Assembly: GCA_026874595.1 (NCBI GenBank)
Contig: CM049308.1
Coordinates: forward strand, 85,001 to 149,000
Reading direction: 5' to 3'
Length of the DNA: 64,000 nt
Source of the DNA: Sipunculus nudus
Taxonomy: Eukaryota > Annelida > Sipuncula > Golfingiida > Sipunculidae
Program-made: the position numbers and the translations under genes
Notes under the pieces: generated by a model
Database searches by the model: none
What the model was told of the DNA's origin: nothing
What the model saw: only the letters and a program-made list of their open reading frames with translations
Part shown: piece after piece, positions 36,746 to 48,620 of the stretch
Layout: each line of letters starts with the position of its first letter
How positions within the stretch are numbered: the stretch's first letter is position 1

Positions 36746-38050
36746 AACTTTGAATTCTTTATTCATTCCCATTAGACATTTCACGCTGCCTAGTATTACA
36801 GAATCTGATTTTTATGATCTTCATAACAAAATGTTTGCTCATCACAACTACGTGATCTGTTGATATTAGGATCCGTAACAACATGTTGCAAAAAGAACAG
36901 CTTGTGTGTTAGGGGTTGGCGTTTTCTTGCTTATTAGAAAAGGTGTCAGGGATTAATTTTAGTTATTATATCTTCTATCCCAGTATGTGATCTGTGGCTT
37001 AACAGAGCAAGTCGAGCTTAGGTCTCCTAAGGTCTTCTCCGAAAAGAATATGAATACTTGTTACTCGACTGGAATACGACAGATTAAATTTATATAGTGG
37101 ATACTAGTAATTCTTGGACTGTAAAGTTACTTGTTTATTACACGGAAGCTAAACCTGGTTTTCGGAGGCTAAAACAAACAGTGATGGCTGGCCTGTTTAT
37201 CAATGACATTTGATACCAAACAGAACGGAATAGAACTTTATTCATGTAAATATGGCCACAGGGGCTACATTTCCCAACATATTTAACATTATTCAAAATC
37301 TTATTGAACAACTGTACGAAACTGATCTGAATACAGGTAGTCAGTTAACAAAATTAACTATGTCTGGCTAGTTTCTTATAAATACTTGGATTGATTGGAT
37401 ACTAATTTACAACAATGTAGAAAAAGAATAAACAGTAAATGCATATAAATTAAATAACAATGAAATTAACACAAACAAAGACATATGCATATATCTTCTT
37501 TAAACGTTAAAATTAGAACAAAATCCAATTGAATCCCTTGATGCTAATGTGGTCACAAACAAATGATGCCCAAAGTTAACTGTGGCCTTGAGAGCATGTG
37601 TCCCCAAATGACAAAGAAAAGAATCACAATAATATTTCAAAGTCTCTTGGTCCATCTCGAGCAAACAGCTTGCGCGTTAGTGAAGCTTTAGAAATCTATC
37701 ATGTTGTGATCTCCTAGCCCTGCCTGGGCTTTAGTATTTGCGTTTACTAATCAGTGCCAGCTCTTATCACTAAGGCCCTGTAAAGTCCGTATGGCGAGTC
37801 CCTGATATTTGCATATTAAGGCGTCACAGGGCTCGTTGATGACCTGACAATTCCCCCGTATTTGCATATCAGGCCGTTACGTGGCATCGTTGCTATGAGA
37901 ACGCCAACAGCGGTCCCACAGCTCGACCCGCTTGGTAACATTCGCACTGAAATCATGTATTCATGAAGTACACACATGGACTGCGTGACCTATATATCTC
38001 TGCTGAACGGATATTACGGCCTATGAGCCAAATATAAGTGCATATTGTTG
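36746..38050. other. Mostly unique sequence, no gene recognised
   Basis: Less repetitive than its surroundings. Two octamer-type ATTTGCATAT motifs (about 37,808 and 37,860) lie ahead of the promoter-like stretch. Confidence 0.4.
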
Positions 38051-38059
38051 ACACTATGA

Positions 38060-38650
38060 CAAACATTTTGTACCGACAGGTCAAGTAAATTTCCCTCTTC
38101 CGAGATGACATGAGCAGCGTGCAGCATTTGTCAGAACCCGTGTTTTAACTGTCCAATTGCGACTCGCGCATCGTGAACGTTTCAGTCAGCCGGTACATTT
38201 TGACTGCGCTCGTCGCGTTGACGTCTGAATATCTCGCGCTGATTGGCTGAGCCAGAGTTTGTTAGGCCTACTTTCAAGAGTGGTGGTCCGATACACGTTA
38301 ACTCTGAGGCTGAGGGTTATACTGTTTTGAAGTCTCCCCGAACTCAACATAAGCGATGGCCTAAAATATTAAGACAAATTAAACGGGAATATTAGTGGCC
38401 AACTTGAAGCCCGGAATAGGCAATGACTGAATGAACCATGTTGGTTTTTAAAAATCTGGGAAAGACCACTGCTGACGTCACTGGAAAAAACCTTAGTTAA
38501 GCGAGGTGGTGATGTATTGTGCTGACCGTCCGGGAACGGCCAAGATTACCAGTCCATGAAATAAGAGGGTCAGATAGTGGAAAATTATTTATATGAGTTG
38601 CAGCAAGATGGCGGTACCGATACTAAGAGAGATACAACGCGGGAACGTTT
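38060..38650 (+). promoter_or_regulatory. CpG-containing promoter-like region
   Basis: CpGs, scarce elsewhere, are frequent here (CGACTCGCGCATCG, GCGCTCGTCGCGTTGACGTC). A palindromic CRE TGACGTCA is at 38,473-38,480. A CCAAT-type GATTGGCTG lies near 38,240. AAGATGGCGG at 38,605-38,614 matches the YY1 site that typically sits just downstream of animal transcription starts in the gene's own orientation. The ATG inside it opens only a 14-codon frame. No downstream exon could be identified, so the gene, if any, is unknown. Confidence 0.4.
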
Positions 38651-38918
38651 GATTTCTCTGTCAGAAGTAAAAATTAAGCCGTAACTATTTCATGGACTGG
38701 GCCAGTCTAATAATCACCTTTTTTTGTAACACTATTAAAAATAAATTAGCAAATTCCTATACTTTTCTTTCCATTCCAATTCCTGTAACATTTTCATCAT
38801 ATTTTTCTTCATTATTCTTCATTATCTTCCATGTATTGCAGAAATGCTATCAACATAAGTTCTCTTTCTTTCTTTGTTTCGAACAACATCTCCCATGTAA
38901 ATGTTGAATCACCTCTGT

Positions 38919-39130
38919 TCACACAAATCTTTTATATTTCATTTGTTTTGTTAAATTTTCATCCTGTAATAGTTTATTATTGAATTTCCAATAACCATTA
39001 CCTCGTTTTTCATGATCTTTTTGTAAAAAATCTATTAAAATCCCCGAATGATCAGACATAAAAGCCGGTAATATTGAAATACTTGTCAATCTATCCTGCA
39101 ATAATCCTGGATACGATAAACTCTATTTGC
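38919..39130 (-). pseudogene. Non-LTR retrotransposon endonuclease fragment
   Basis: The minus-strand frame contains SDHSGILIDF followed by RGNGYWKFNNKLLQDE. This is the conserved end of the apurinic-type endonuclease of LINE ORF2 proteins: the catalytic SDH, then the WKFNNSLL-like segment before reverse transcriptase. It stops soon afterwards, and no RT motif follows towards 38,690. A dead 5'- and 3'-truncated LINE piece. Confidence 0.75.
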
Positions 39131-39157
39131 TCGTCTTCTCCAAGTAATCGATCTTTT

Positions 39158-40054
39158 AAGCTCAGCTGACCGTAAGTCATCTGAGCTATAGCGATCACTC
39201 TTTGTCAGTCGTCCGTCCGGCCGTCTGTCCGTTAACAAGGCGCAAATCGTAACCACTCGACCTGGAATCTTCTCACTTTACATCCAGAGAGGTAATTAAA
39301 AATTCTTCTTGGAAACCTGGAATTAGGTATCTGTTACCAATATATTCTTCAAGCTATGGGGCTCCGACGTACCCCAAGAATAATGAAAATTTTGAAACAA
39401 AAGCTCAAATATCTGAACAACTAATGCATTGATCACCATGGTTCTTTGCATGCATATTCATCATGGATTGTTTCATCAGTTCTTGCGGACTGGTGGCACC
39501 ACCTAAATTAAAAAAAAATTAACATATTCATGAGACCTTCAAAGATGCGGGCATCCCTAAACAGGGCTCCAGTTGTAACCAATGGTCCTAGAATCTTCAA
39601 ACTTGACATCCAGGGAGATCTGTGAAAAGCCTCCTTGGAAACGTGAATTAAGGTCGCTGTTACCCATATTTTATGGGGCTTATAAGCACCCTACAGAATA
39701 ATTGAAAACTTGATACCGAAGTAGGATACATATCATAACCATGGGGCCCAGAATCTCCTTACTTGACATCCTGAGAGTTCCTCAAAAGATCTCCCAGAAA
39801 CCTGAAATTGGGTCACAGTGACCTATATTCTCAGAGTTTTGGGGTATGTTTGAGCATCCCAGAAATAATGCAAAATACACACAAATTGTCAGATTCCTAA
39901 TGAAAGGCTAGTGGGATTATCATAAAATTTGTTGTGTTTATGGGTCTTGATGATCTTAAGCTAATATGCATGAACAATGATGCCACCTATCTTAATTAGT
40001 TGTCTGTGCAAGGACAAATTATCAACATGTCAGTCGGCTGACCCATGGGTCACT
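39158..40054 (+). mobile_element. Non-autonomous element with CTCAGCTGAC ends, copy A
   Basis: Left end: CTCAGCTGAC (39,161), then GAGCTATAGCGATCAC and a CGTCCGTCCGGCCGTCTGTCC stretch. Right end: GGCTGACCCATGGGTCAC, with the perfect palindrome TGACCCATGGGTCA at 40,039-40,052. Interior units repeat CCTGGAATCTTCTCACTT..CATCCAGAGAG. Other ends of this family: 44,717 and 47,582 (reverse orientation), 48,489, 60,745 and 63,414. Confidence 0.65.
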
Positions 40055-40316
40055 TGTTTATTCATGTTTTAATTTGTAAAGGTCCTTTAAATGAAACTAT
40101 GATACTGTAGTATTTATTTCTTTTATAGCATTAGTTTGCCTATTGAGCCCTTCATATCTGTTCATACCAAAAAGTGTCCAGTCTCCTCCTATAATAATAC
40201 AATGTCAAACATTTAGATTAATTTTACAAGTTTCTTAAAAAAGACACCTGATTCTTATCATAATTCGGAGATTAAATGATGTATACATTAGATTTCTGTA
40301 TCGCATCTTCAATCAT

Positions 40317-41345
40317 TACCACTTTATCCACTCTACCCACTCTACCCTCATCGTCTATCACTGAATCATTACCACTCCCCCCTTATCGTCCATCACTGAA
40401 TCATTATCACTCTATCCTCATCGTCTTTCACTGAATCATTACCACTCAACCCTCATCGTCCATCACTGAATCATTACCACTCCATCCTCATCGTCTATCA
40501 CTGAATCATTGCCACTCCATCCTCATCGTCTATCACTGAATCATTACCACTCCACCCTCATCGTCTTTCACTGAATCATTGCCACTCCATCCTCATCGTC
40601 TATCACTTAATCATTACCACTCCATCCTCATCGTCTATCACTGAATCATTGCCACTCCATCCTCATCGTCTATCACTGAATCATTACCACTCCACCCTCA
40701 TCGTCTATCACTGAATCATTGCCACTCCACCCTCATCGTCTATCACTGAATCATTACCACTCCACCCTCATCGTCTATCACTGAATCATTGCCACTCCAC
40801 CCTCATCGTCCATCACTGAATCATTACCACTCAACCCTCATCGTCTATCACTGAATCATTACCACTCCACCCTCATCGTCTATCACTGAATCATTACCAC
40901 TCCACCCTCATCGTCTATCACTGAATCATTACCACTCCACCCTCATCGTCCATCACTGAATTATTACCACTCCACCCTCATCGTCTATCACTGAATCATT
41001 ACCACTCCACCCTCATCGTCTATCACTGAATCATTACCACTCCACCCTCATCGTCCATCACTGAATCATTACCACTCCACCCTCATCGTCTATCACTGAA
41101 TCATTACCACCCCACCCTCATCGTCTATCACTGAATCATTACCACTCCACCCTCATCGTCTATCACTGAATCATTGCCATTCCACCCTCATTGTCCATCA
41201 CTGAATCATTGCCACTCCATCCTCATCGTCTATCACTGAATCATTGCCACTCCACCCTCATCGTCCATCACTGAATCATTACCACTCCACCCTCATCGTC
41301 TATCACTGAATCATAGCCTCTCCATCCTCATCGTCTATAACTGAA
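40317..41345. repeat. 35-bp minisatellite, about 29 copies
   Basis: The unit CCTCATCGTCTATCACTGAA plus TCATTACCACTCCAC repeats every 35 bp. Between about 40,490 and 40,830 units ending ATTGCC and ATTACC alternate, making a 70-bp higher-order repeat. The period is not a multiple of three, so it is not protein repeat DNA. There are no unique spacers, so it is not CRISPR. Confidence 0.97.
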
Positions 41346-42528
41346 CTGGTAATATTACACCTTGCAGTGTTCGCCACTAAGGTTGTGACAAACAAAGATA
41401 ATTTTTTAACCGTGACAAACAAAAAGCTGACCTCCCGATTCATGTCTCCACCAGTTCTCATCCAATAAATCGATTTATGTTTCTTGTAATACTGCAGTGT
41501 CAGTTTTATTATTTCTCATCCTCGTAAATATTGCACGGCGCTTTTTCTCTCTTATGCCTCTCACATAGATAATACTCTTAAGTAACGAGACAAAATGAAT
41601 TATTATAGTAATTCCAGCATTATTCAGTATTATTTAAAGTACCTGTATCTTAGGAATGACAGTTTTTGATGTGACAACTTAAAAAGAATCCATTCATGCC
41701 CTGTCCCAGCACTAAGCTGGGTCTCTGGGTGGGGTGGGGTGGGGGGGGGGGGTCTGGTCACCAAAATTGGCTTATGTCGGCTGGTGTGGCAGTATTGCTT
41801 TGAGCTCTGTCTTACAAATACCGGTAATTGCTATCTCTAAACATATCTCTAAATATGTCTCTAGCACAAAAAAATGAAAAAAATAAGAAAAACATAAATA
41901 AGTTATACCCTAAGTTTGCCAAGGTATAGTCTCATATGTTGTTTAGACCAAACTTGTATGATACACTTGCGAACCGAAATGGGTGTAACCTGCATTAAGC
42001 CAGAAAGAAATGAAAAACTTATCAAATAAACATTCAAGATTTTACTTAATTTATTTGCCTAAACTTGCAGAAAACGACTTCTTATACTTCAACAATGAAC
42101 ACCTTGAATATCCGAGAATATCTTCTATTATGTACACATTAAGCTTGAACTGGGATCACATCCAGTTTCTAATATTTCAGTTTTCATTTCAGTTCACTGA
42201 ACACGGTTCACGTGTCAGCTGATGCAAGAGGCAAATTGAGCGGCGCACTCCCGCTCTATCCATGAGATCACGTAAAGTATTTAATTTAAGTAATTATAGC
42301 TGAAGGGTGCTTCTGTACCTAGGATAACATAATCTACATCTCAATTATAAAAAAAAAAAAAATTGTAGATATGTACCACATTTTCTTTTCTTTTAAATAA
42401 TATACATTTTGTACCCAGCTTTCTTTAACAAAATTTAAATAACATTGATCGAAACACTGTACGTAAACACTATCCACTGTCCATTAAGAATTTCAGCATT
42501 CCATTTATTTAAGCAGTTTCCATCAATG
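41346..42528. other. No gene recognised
   Basis: AT-rich sequence with a G-run at about 41,730-41,752 and an A-run near 42,350. Small frames (for example 42,010-42,222) carry no known motif. Confidence 0.4.
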
Positions 42529-42790
42529 AGTCCTGTTCAATTGTCCGGGATAGGAACAATTTTCCCATTTATAATCAGCTGTCCTCTAAATAAACATGCC
42601 TTATCGCCGTCGATATACGCCTGTCTACTTTGGGGTTGAGCTTTTTCCTTCCAAAACAGATCCTCTTTGGTCAAGTCTGGAACCACATTATTTGACCTTC
42701 TCGCTCCCCTCCCTTTGGTTTGTGATTCATAACGACTGAAAAAGCTGACGATAATGTGACGCTTTTTGTTTTAATTTATGCACATTTTCT
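42529..42790 (-). pseudogene. Retroelement ORF1-like C-terminal fragment
   Basis: The minus strand reads RHIIVSFFSRYESQTK, then VVPDLTKEDLFWKEKA, then AYIDGDKACLFRGQLIING and a stop near 42,530. The order of an R-x-IIVxF strand, a DLT motif and a final DGx..VNG-type strand resembles the C-terminal region of L1-type ORF1 (Transposase_22-like) proteins common in invertebrate LINEs. Upstream reading is interrupted, so this is a remnant. The assignment rests on motif memory, not alignment. Confidence 0.5.
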
Positions 42791-43189
42791 GTTTCTTTGC
42801 TTATTTCCTCTGGTCGCTCAGCTCAGAATGCTGCTAGATTTTAACTGCTAATAACTTGGTATTCTCAATTTTTTCATCCTCATAAAAAATCTTCCAAATT
42901 AATTTTTCTTCAGGCTTTTCCCTTTCTCACCAGATACATTTTCCATGTTATTTTTTCTACATAAACTCAATGAAAATTGAGAGTATCATTTCTAATGTCA
43001 CGGATCTCGGCCATAGCACGTCTTCAGCCCGTGAACGCAGCTTTAGGAATACCCCCGCCCCCCCCCCCCAAAGGTTCCATTTTGACCATAAATATTTTAT
43101 TTTCAAATTGAAAGGGAGGGTACTCATCTTCCAACACCCTCCCCGTACAATGTGGCCAGACTTACGAACTAAGATAACTGATTTATATA

Positions 43190-43735
43190 CTGTTGTTGGC
43201 TTTACTATCGCGAGGCTAAATATTTGCGATTTTCACTTCTTTAGTGTTTCGCGAGGGATTCTTTTTTCGCGATTTACCATACAATAACTTAAACAATGTA
43301 TATTACCAATACTTTATCAGTTATATATTTAACAACTGTACAAGGAGCTCAGGGAATATCGTACAGTTGGAAATTATTCACAAAGAAGTCGAATATATAA
43401 TATAAATGATATTTAAATTAAGAATCTATGAATTACAGGTAACATAAAATATATACATGCTAATATCATGGGGTTAGAAATAAAATACTTTAATTCAAGA
43501 AAATATATCAATAAAGAAAGTAACGAGGATGCTGATAAATGAAGGAAAACATTCTAACGGACGGACGAGCACAATATACATGCGATTCTATTGACACTTT
43601 AGGATAAATTACTCTTCACTTGTACACATGTGGCGTCTTTTTCACGAAGGTTTTATATTTTTCGATAATTCCCTTGGCGAATATTGCGAATTTGAAACCC
43701 TCCCGAACAAAGTGCCAACCATAGTATGTCAGATT
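43190..43735. mobile_element. Possible MITE with diverged inverted ends
   Basis: Left end TTGGCTTTACTATCGCGAGG..AAATATTTGCGATTTT resembles the reverse complement of the right end near 43,660-43,725 (TTGGCACTTTGTTCGGGAGG..AAATTCGCAATATTCGCC). Interior non-coding. Diverged, so tentative. Confidence 0.35.
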
Positions 43736-44362
43736 CCTTGTACTTAATGTTTTATTGGTCAGAGCTTGATGGAGCGGGAGTTATGAGTTACCTTGACCTT
43801 ATATTTAACCACTCAGGAGAAAATCCAGACAAAATATCCGATCTATCATGATTGGTGGGGAGTGCTTTGTAATTCGGGATTTTTATTCTTCATTGCACAT
43901 GATTTATGGCATGCACCATCTGTTGGTTAATCCTTTCGTTATTAATGGCATACACCATCTGTATAGGTTAATCCTTTCATTATTATCGGATGATAACCAT
44001 CCAGATATAACTGCACTAGATAAACATACAGGTTCTCGGCACAGTCTCTGAAAATATTTCTCGGTGTTTTTTTAAGGATTGTTCTGAAATTTTGTACGCC
44101 CAAAGGTTTTGGATCGTACTTCAATGGTACAAGACTCGTGGCGCCATCTTAAATCTTTTACGGAAATTTGTTTATTCAGATTACAATCTCGGTTTTACGT
44201 TTATTTTTTACGTTACCACAGTCAGTTTTTATTAACAATATTGTGTATTATATACTCGGTTATATAGAACTTTAAACAACTTTAAGAATTTTCAGTTTAA
44301 TCACCCTATACCTCAGTATTCGCGTAATTAGGGGAGGGGTGTCAAGCGTGTGTGCATGTGTC

Positions 44363-44421
<59 letters not shown>

Positions 44422-44716
44422 CCCACGGTATAAAGTAAGGAATATTGGTTAATGACGTCACGTGAAATATGAATGTTAATACAAACAATACCATCTGAGT
44501 AAAATAAATTTGATCTGCGTTTTCTAGTTGTCATCATCCGTGACAGTACTGAGACTCAGCATTCGTTGTTAGGAAGAACAGCCCACGGCCCGGATAGTTA
44601 ATGGAGTGAAACCAAAAGACTGGCAGACCTTGTCACACTCAATACAGGAACCCTGAATGTAACCATGTCAATAAAATCAGCCGGACTATATATACAAACA
44701 CAAACGGTATAAACAA
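43736..44716. other. No gene recognised; (TA)n at 44,368-44,414
   Basis: Includes a short direct repeat of GGTTAATCCTTTC with CACCATCTGT at 43,915-43,980 and an uninterrupted TA microsatellite. Confidence 0.5.
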
Positions 44717-47590
44717 GGGACCCATGGGTCACATGGCTCAGCTGAATTTGGGAAAATATTAGTAACTGCAAAATATTTTTATTTCTTTTGGCTTTTCATG
44801 TAAATTATCATTAGAAAAGCTATGAGAAAATGGCCCTGATAAAATGAAACTCTGTAAATTATAGAATAATGGACATGAGCTAAACCATTTAGTGATGCAC
44901 CAAGGGAACAAATAGGCCTACGGTTAGTGTTATATAAACGTAACATTTCATAAACAAATAATGTGTGAAGGTAATTAAGTTTTCAAAAGTTAAATATATG
45001 GCCATATGAGTTAAAAATTAATCCCATAAAAGTTTGACCAATATTCCTAATTTTAATACTAAGTTAACAGTGTTAGGGTTACAAAGTATTTATAGCTACA
45101 AAGTATTTATAGCTTCTTAAATCTTGTCAGTTAGCACTTACTAGTATTTTATCACATTTGAATATTAGGATTAATTTCCTGAAATTTTTTTCTTAAAAAA
45201 ATAAAAATTGTCCAAGTCTCATCAAAAAGAATTTAACATTAAAATTATAAAATTCATCATGTTTATTAGTCCTGTGTATTGAGGGGGTGGGTGGGGGGAG
45301 AGGTCTCCGTTGTTACTGCTCTTTGCTGATAAAAAATGTTAATTTTTAGATTCATCTAGTTTATAGTACAGGTCTGTCAATAGAATGGGGTAGGGGAGGG
45401 GGGGGGGGGCGGGGGGGGGGGGGGGGGTGCCAGAGAAAAAGGCTCCCTGTGGTATGGTATTAAGTGCAGACAGCCTGATCAAGCTCAACTCAGTGGAGAG
45501 AGGGCTTTTCCTAGTGATGGGATAGCATAACTTAATGCCAACAGCCTGGGGAGCATAGAGAGCTGCACTTAATGACCTACAGTGCTTCTGTATGAATTTA
45601 TATTTAATGCAAACCAACTGTACTGAACTTTCATAAATGATGGTCATTATTTAAAGAAATCTTTGACCCAATCCTTTGAAAGATTACATTAATATACGTC
45701 CCACTGCATTAACTTTAACAGTTCTTCAGAGAATATGTTCAAAAGGAATTTAAAGATGGCTACCTGGTGGTCATATTGGATTTCTGACAGGTCTGAAATC
45801 CGACAACAAACATCCTCTAAAAGGTACCAAGCATTAAAAAAATCACAGGAACTGCACTGACAAAACGATTTATAAGGTGGCTACCTGGCAGACATAATGG
45901 ATTTCTGACAAGTCTGACATTTGATATCACACATCCTCCAATAAGAGACCAAACTTGTTGCAATTGCTCCAAAGAATGTTACAGTAATGAATGTCCAAAA
46001 CAATTCAAAAAGCATGATCAGGTTTGAGAGCTCTCATATAAGATTTATGGACATGCAAATGTTTAAAGTGTAAGTACAATATTTTTTTTACTTATCACCT
46101 TGCTTTTTAATGGGATCAGCAGGGTAGGTAAACTGCAAAACCTGAAAGAAAAGAAATACAGAAAGCATCACTATGAGTCTTGTAAATCAAATAAAGCCAT
46201 CCAAATCCAGGTACAGACCGGCAAATTATCAGAACAAACACTTGCCGGTTTATCTGATGATTTGTATAAAAAAATATTTAGATATCTAGAAAACTAAGTT
46301 TATTGCTATGATTCCATAAAATAAACTGCAAAATGTTCCCATCATCTTATAAAGCAGTAGTTAAACCTTAATACAATACTGTTTTAGTCTTAATGCCTGG
46401 TCAAAGAATTAAGTAATACCTCGGGCAACAGTGTTTTTGTTATGAACTAATGACGTTCTTATCATTCAAAGGGCTGATACAAAGAGTCATATATCACAAA
46501 TGTCACAATTACCGCCACACAGTGAGATGTACCAGTTGGAATGCAATGGTTTATACAAGAAAAATAGAGATGGTCTACAAAGTAAGTTTTTATTGTGAAC
46601 TTCACTGACCTATGACCTTGGCCTTTTGCCCACATATCAACTGGAGTCTTTCTAGAGTGACGGGTAACTACCAACCACTTAAAACTGGAGTAATCAGTTG
46701 GCAACCATTGTGTGAATAACTTTGACCTGCAACTTTTAACCTCCTGACCTGCTGACCCCAAAATCAATAAGTTATTTCTTCAAGCAAAAAAGCTTGAAAT
46801 ATGTTCACAAGCATTTGGAACAACTAAGTACTGTGACCTTGACCTCTGACCTTTTATACTCAACATCAACAGAGTTCTTCCCCTATTGGTAGGTAAGCCA
46901 TATATGACAGATGGAAGGTATAGGTTGAAAAGTTTGCCTTGAAATGACTCCAAGCAAGAAGTGGGTGCTGTGAACTTGACTTTTGACCTCAAAATCAACA
47001 GGCCTTTTCCCCTTTAGGCAGAGAAGCGATATGTCAATGCTGGAAGGTTTGGAATGAATAGTCTAGCTTGAAACGTGTCTACAACCTTTTTATAGAAGTT
47101 CTGTGACCTTGACCTTTGACCTTGTGATCTCAAAATCTATAGGATTCTTCTCCCACTTGGTAGGTGAGCCATATGTGAAAGATCAAAGGTTTTGGATGAA
47201 AGGTTTTGCTTAAAATGCATCCACAAGCATTTCAAAGAAGTGGGTCCTGTGACCTTGATCTTTAACCTGGTGACCTCAAAATAATTATGGTTCTTTCCCT
47301 GTTGGTAGGTGAGCCATATGTGAAAGATGGAAGGTTTGGGATTAAAATTTTGGCTAAAAGAATTAATTCTCTGGGGTCCAAACACACCCGTTACTTGAAG
47401 AATATAGGACCTAATTTCAGGTTTGCTAGGAGATCTTTTTAGAACCACTAAGTCTGCATAGGGTTCATGATCCTAGCCCTTACGGTTACGATTTGTGCCC
47501 TGCTAACGGACGGACGGACAGGAAAGGACGACAGACAAACACCCATCGCTATAGCACAGCATGACTGAAAGTCAGCTGAGCTAAAAAGGC
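44717..47590 (-). mobile_element. CTCAGCTGAC-family element, copy B, 2.9 kb
   Basis: Left end GGGACCCATGGGTCAC plus CTCAGCTGA (44,719-44,745); right end CATCGCTATAGC...GTCAGCTGAGCT (to 47,582), the mirror image of copy A. Contains a G-run at 45,387-45,427, two related units of TGGCTACCTGGYRG..ATATTGGATTTCTGACA (45,755-45,950) and the GTGACCTTGACC array. No transposase frame seen; frames inside are shadows of the repeats. Confidence 0.6.
46600..47400. repeat. About 140-bp tandem repeat with TGACCT half-site clusters
   Basis: Units start near 46,600, 46,730, 46,834, 46,971, 47,104 and 47,250. Each has GTGACCTTGACCTTTGACC-like sequence followed by CTCAAAATCAACAG..TTCTTCCCC..TTGGTAGGTGAGCCATATGTGA. 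Spacing ranges from about 105 to 147 bp. Confidence 0.8.
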
Positions 47591-48488
47591 TGGCTAGACT
47601 TGAGAACGAATGCGTTGACTTAGCGCATAACTTGCCAGGACAACTTGCGAGGATGTTCATATGCATATTGCACTTTTATATCATGTCTTCTTGTCGTATC
47701 GAGGACAAACTAATTAGCATATCGAGTACACTTAGATAACCATTTTTAACAAATTATCGAGGACCAGCTTACATCCCTTGCTTACACACACACTTTTCTA
47801 ACCATCTCGCAAAACTCTCAATAGATGGCGCTGTCACACAACAAAAGAACAAATTTCAAGCGAAACGTTCCTTATGGGGATTGCATGAAACTGAGGCTAA
47901 GCTGACATCAGCCTGCATATATATTAAAGTTATGACATGATCGTCTATTGGTCCATTTCTATGACCCAGTCAGATAAGCGCTCGGTTGTTTCCGGGACCG
48001 GTGAGTTGATAGGTCGTGAGCATATGAGGGCGAGCCTGATAGGACAGGCATTTTACCCGAAATAAGTGGTCAACCTCACACAAATTGCAACAAAAGCAAA
48101 CGCAACTGATTTTGATCCCTTAGTATGGCCTTAATGTAAGAAAAAAAGTCCTCAGCAATTGTGTGGGTGGAAAGTTTGAAAATCGTCAAATTTGACAAAG
48201 TAGAAAATACCTTTTATTTCACCATATATACATCAGCGTTCAAACGGTGTTGTATGAATAACAACTTGGTTATCGTCTTATAACCTCTTGCTTATTCTTG
48301 TTCAAGTAGTTTTGGAATAAAGTGTATTTCATGAACTATAAGACACTATGGTACAGATATAAAATCAGCAGTCTGTGAATTAAGGGACATCATGACATGA
48401 GCAACACTATCTGAAAATAGAAAAAATAACCAAAGATCTCCGGAAAACCTTATCAATCTCCAAAGTGTTGACATACATTACAATTTTT
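47591..48488. other. No gene recognised
   Basis: Unique-looking sequence with normal base composition. CAATAGATGGCGCTGTC near 47,820 is similar to both YY1 and CTCF core motifs, but stands alone. Confidence 0.4.
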
Positions 48489-48620
48489 AGTTCAGCCGCT
48501 TATAAGTCATTTGAGCTATAGTTATGATCCATTGTCTGTCATCCATCCGTCCGTCTGTCTGTCCGTTTGACTGGCACGTTTTGGAACGATTAGACCGACA
48601 AATCCAAAATATGACATACA
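48489..48620 (+). mobile_element. CTCAGCTGAC-family left end, copy C (truncated)
   Basis: TTATAAGTCATTTGAGCTATAG followed by CATCCATCCGTCCGTCTGTCTGTCCG matches the left end of copy A. No matching right end with CCCATGGG was found downstream. Confidence 0.55.

Noticed and set aside
40317-41345. Possible CRISPR array
   Set aside because: The 35-bp units are contiguous with no unique spacers, and the genome is animal.
45339-45647. Proline-rich minus-strand open frame
   Set aside because: Produced by a long G run; the surrounding residues carry no motif and it lies within a repeat element.
46100-46297. Plus-strand frame ending LSDDLYKKIFRYLEN
   Set aside because: It reads like protein but lies inside a 2.9-kb non-autonomous element, and I know no family with this sequence.
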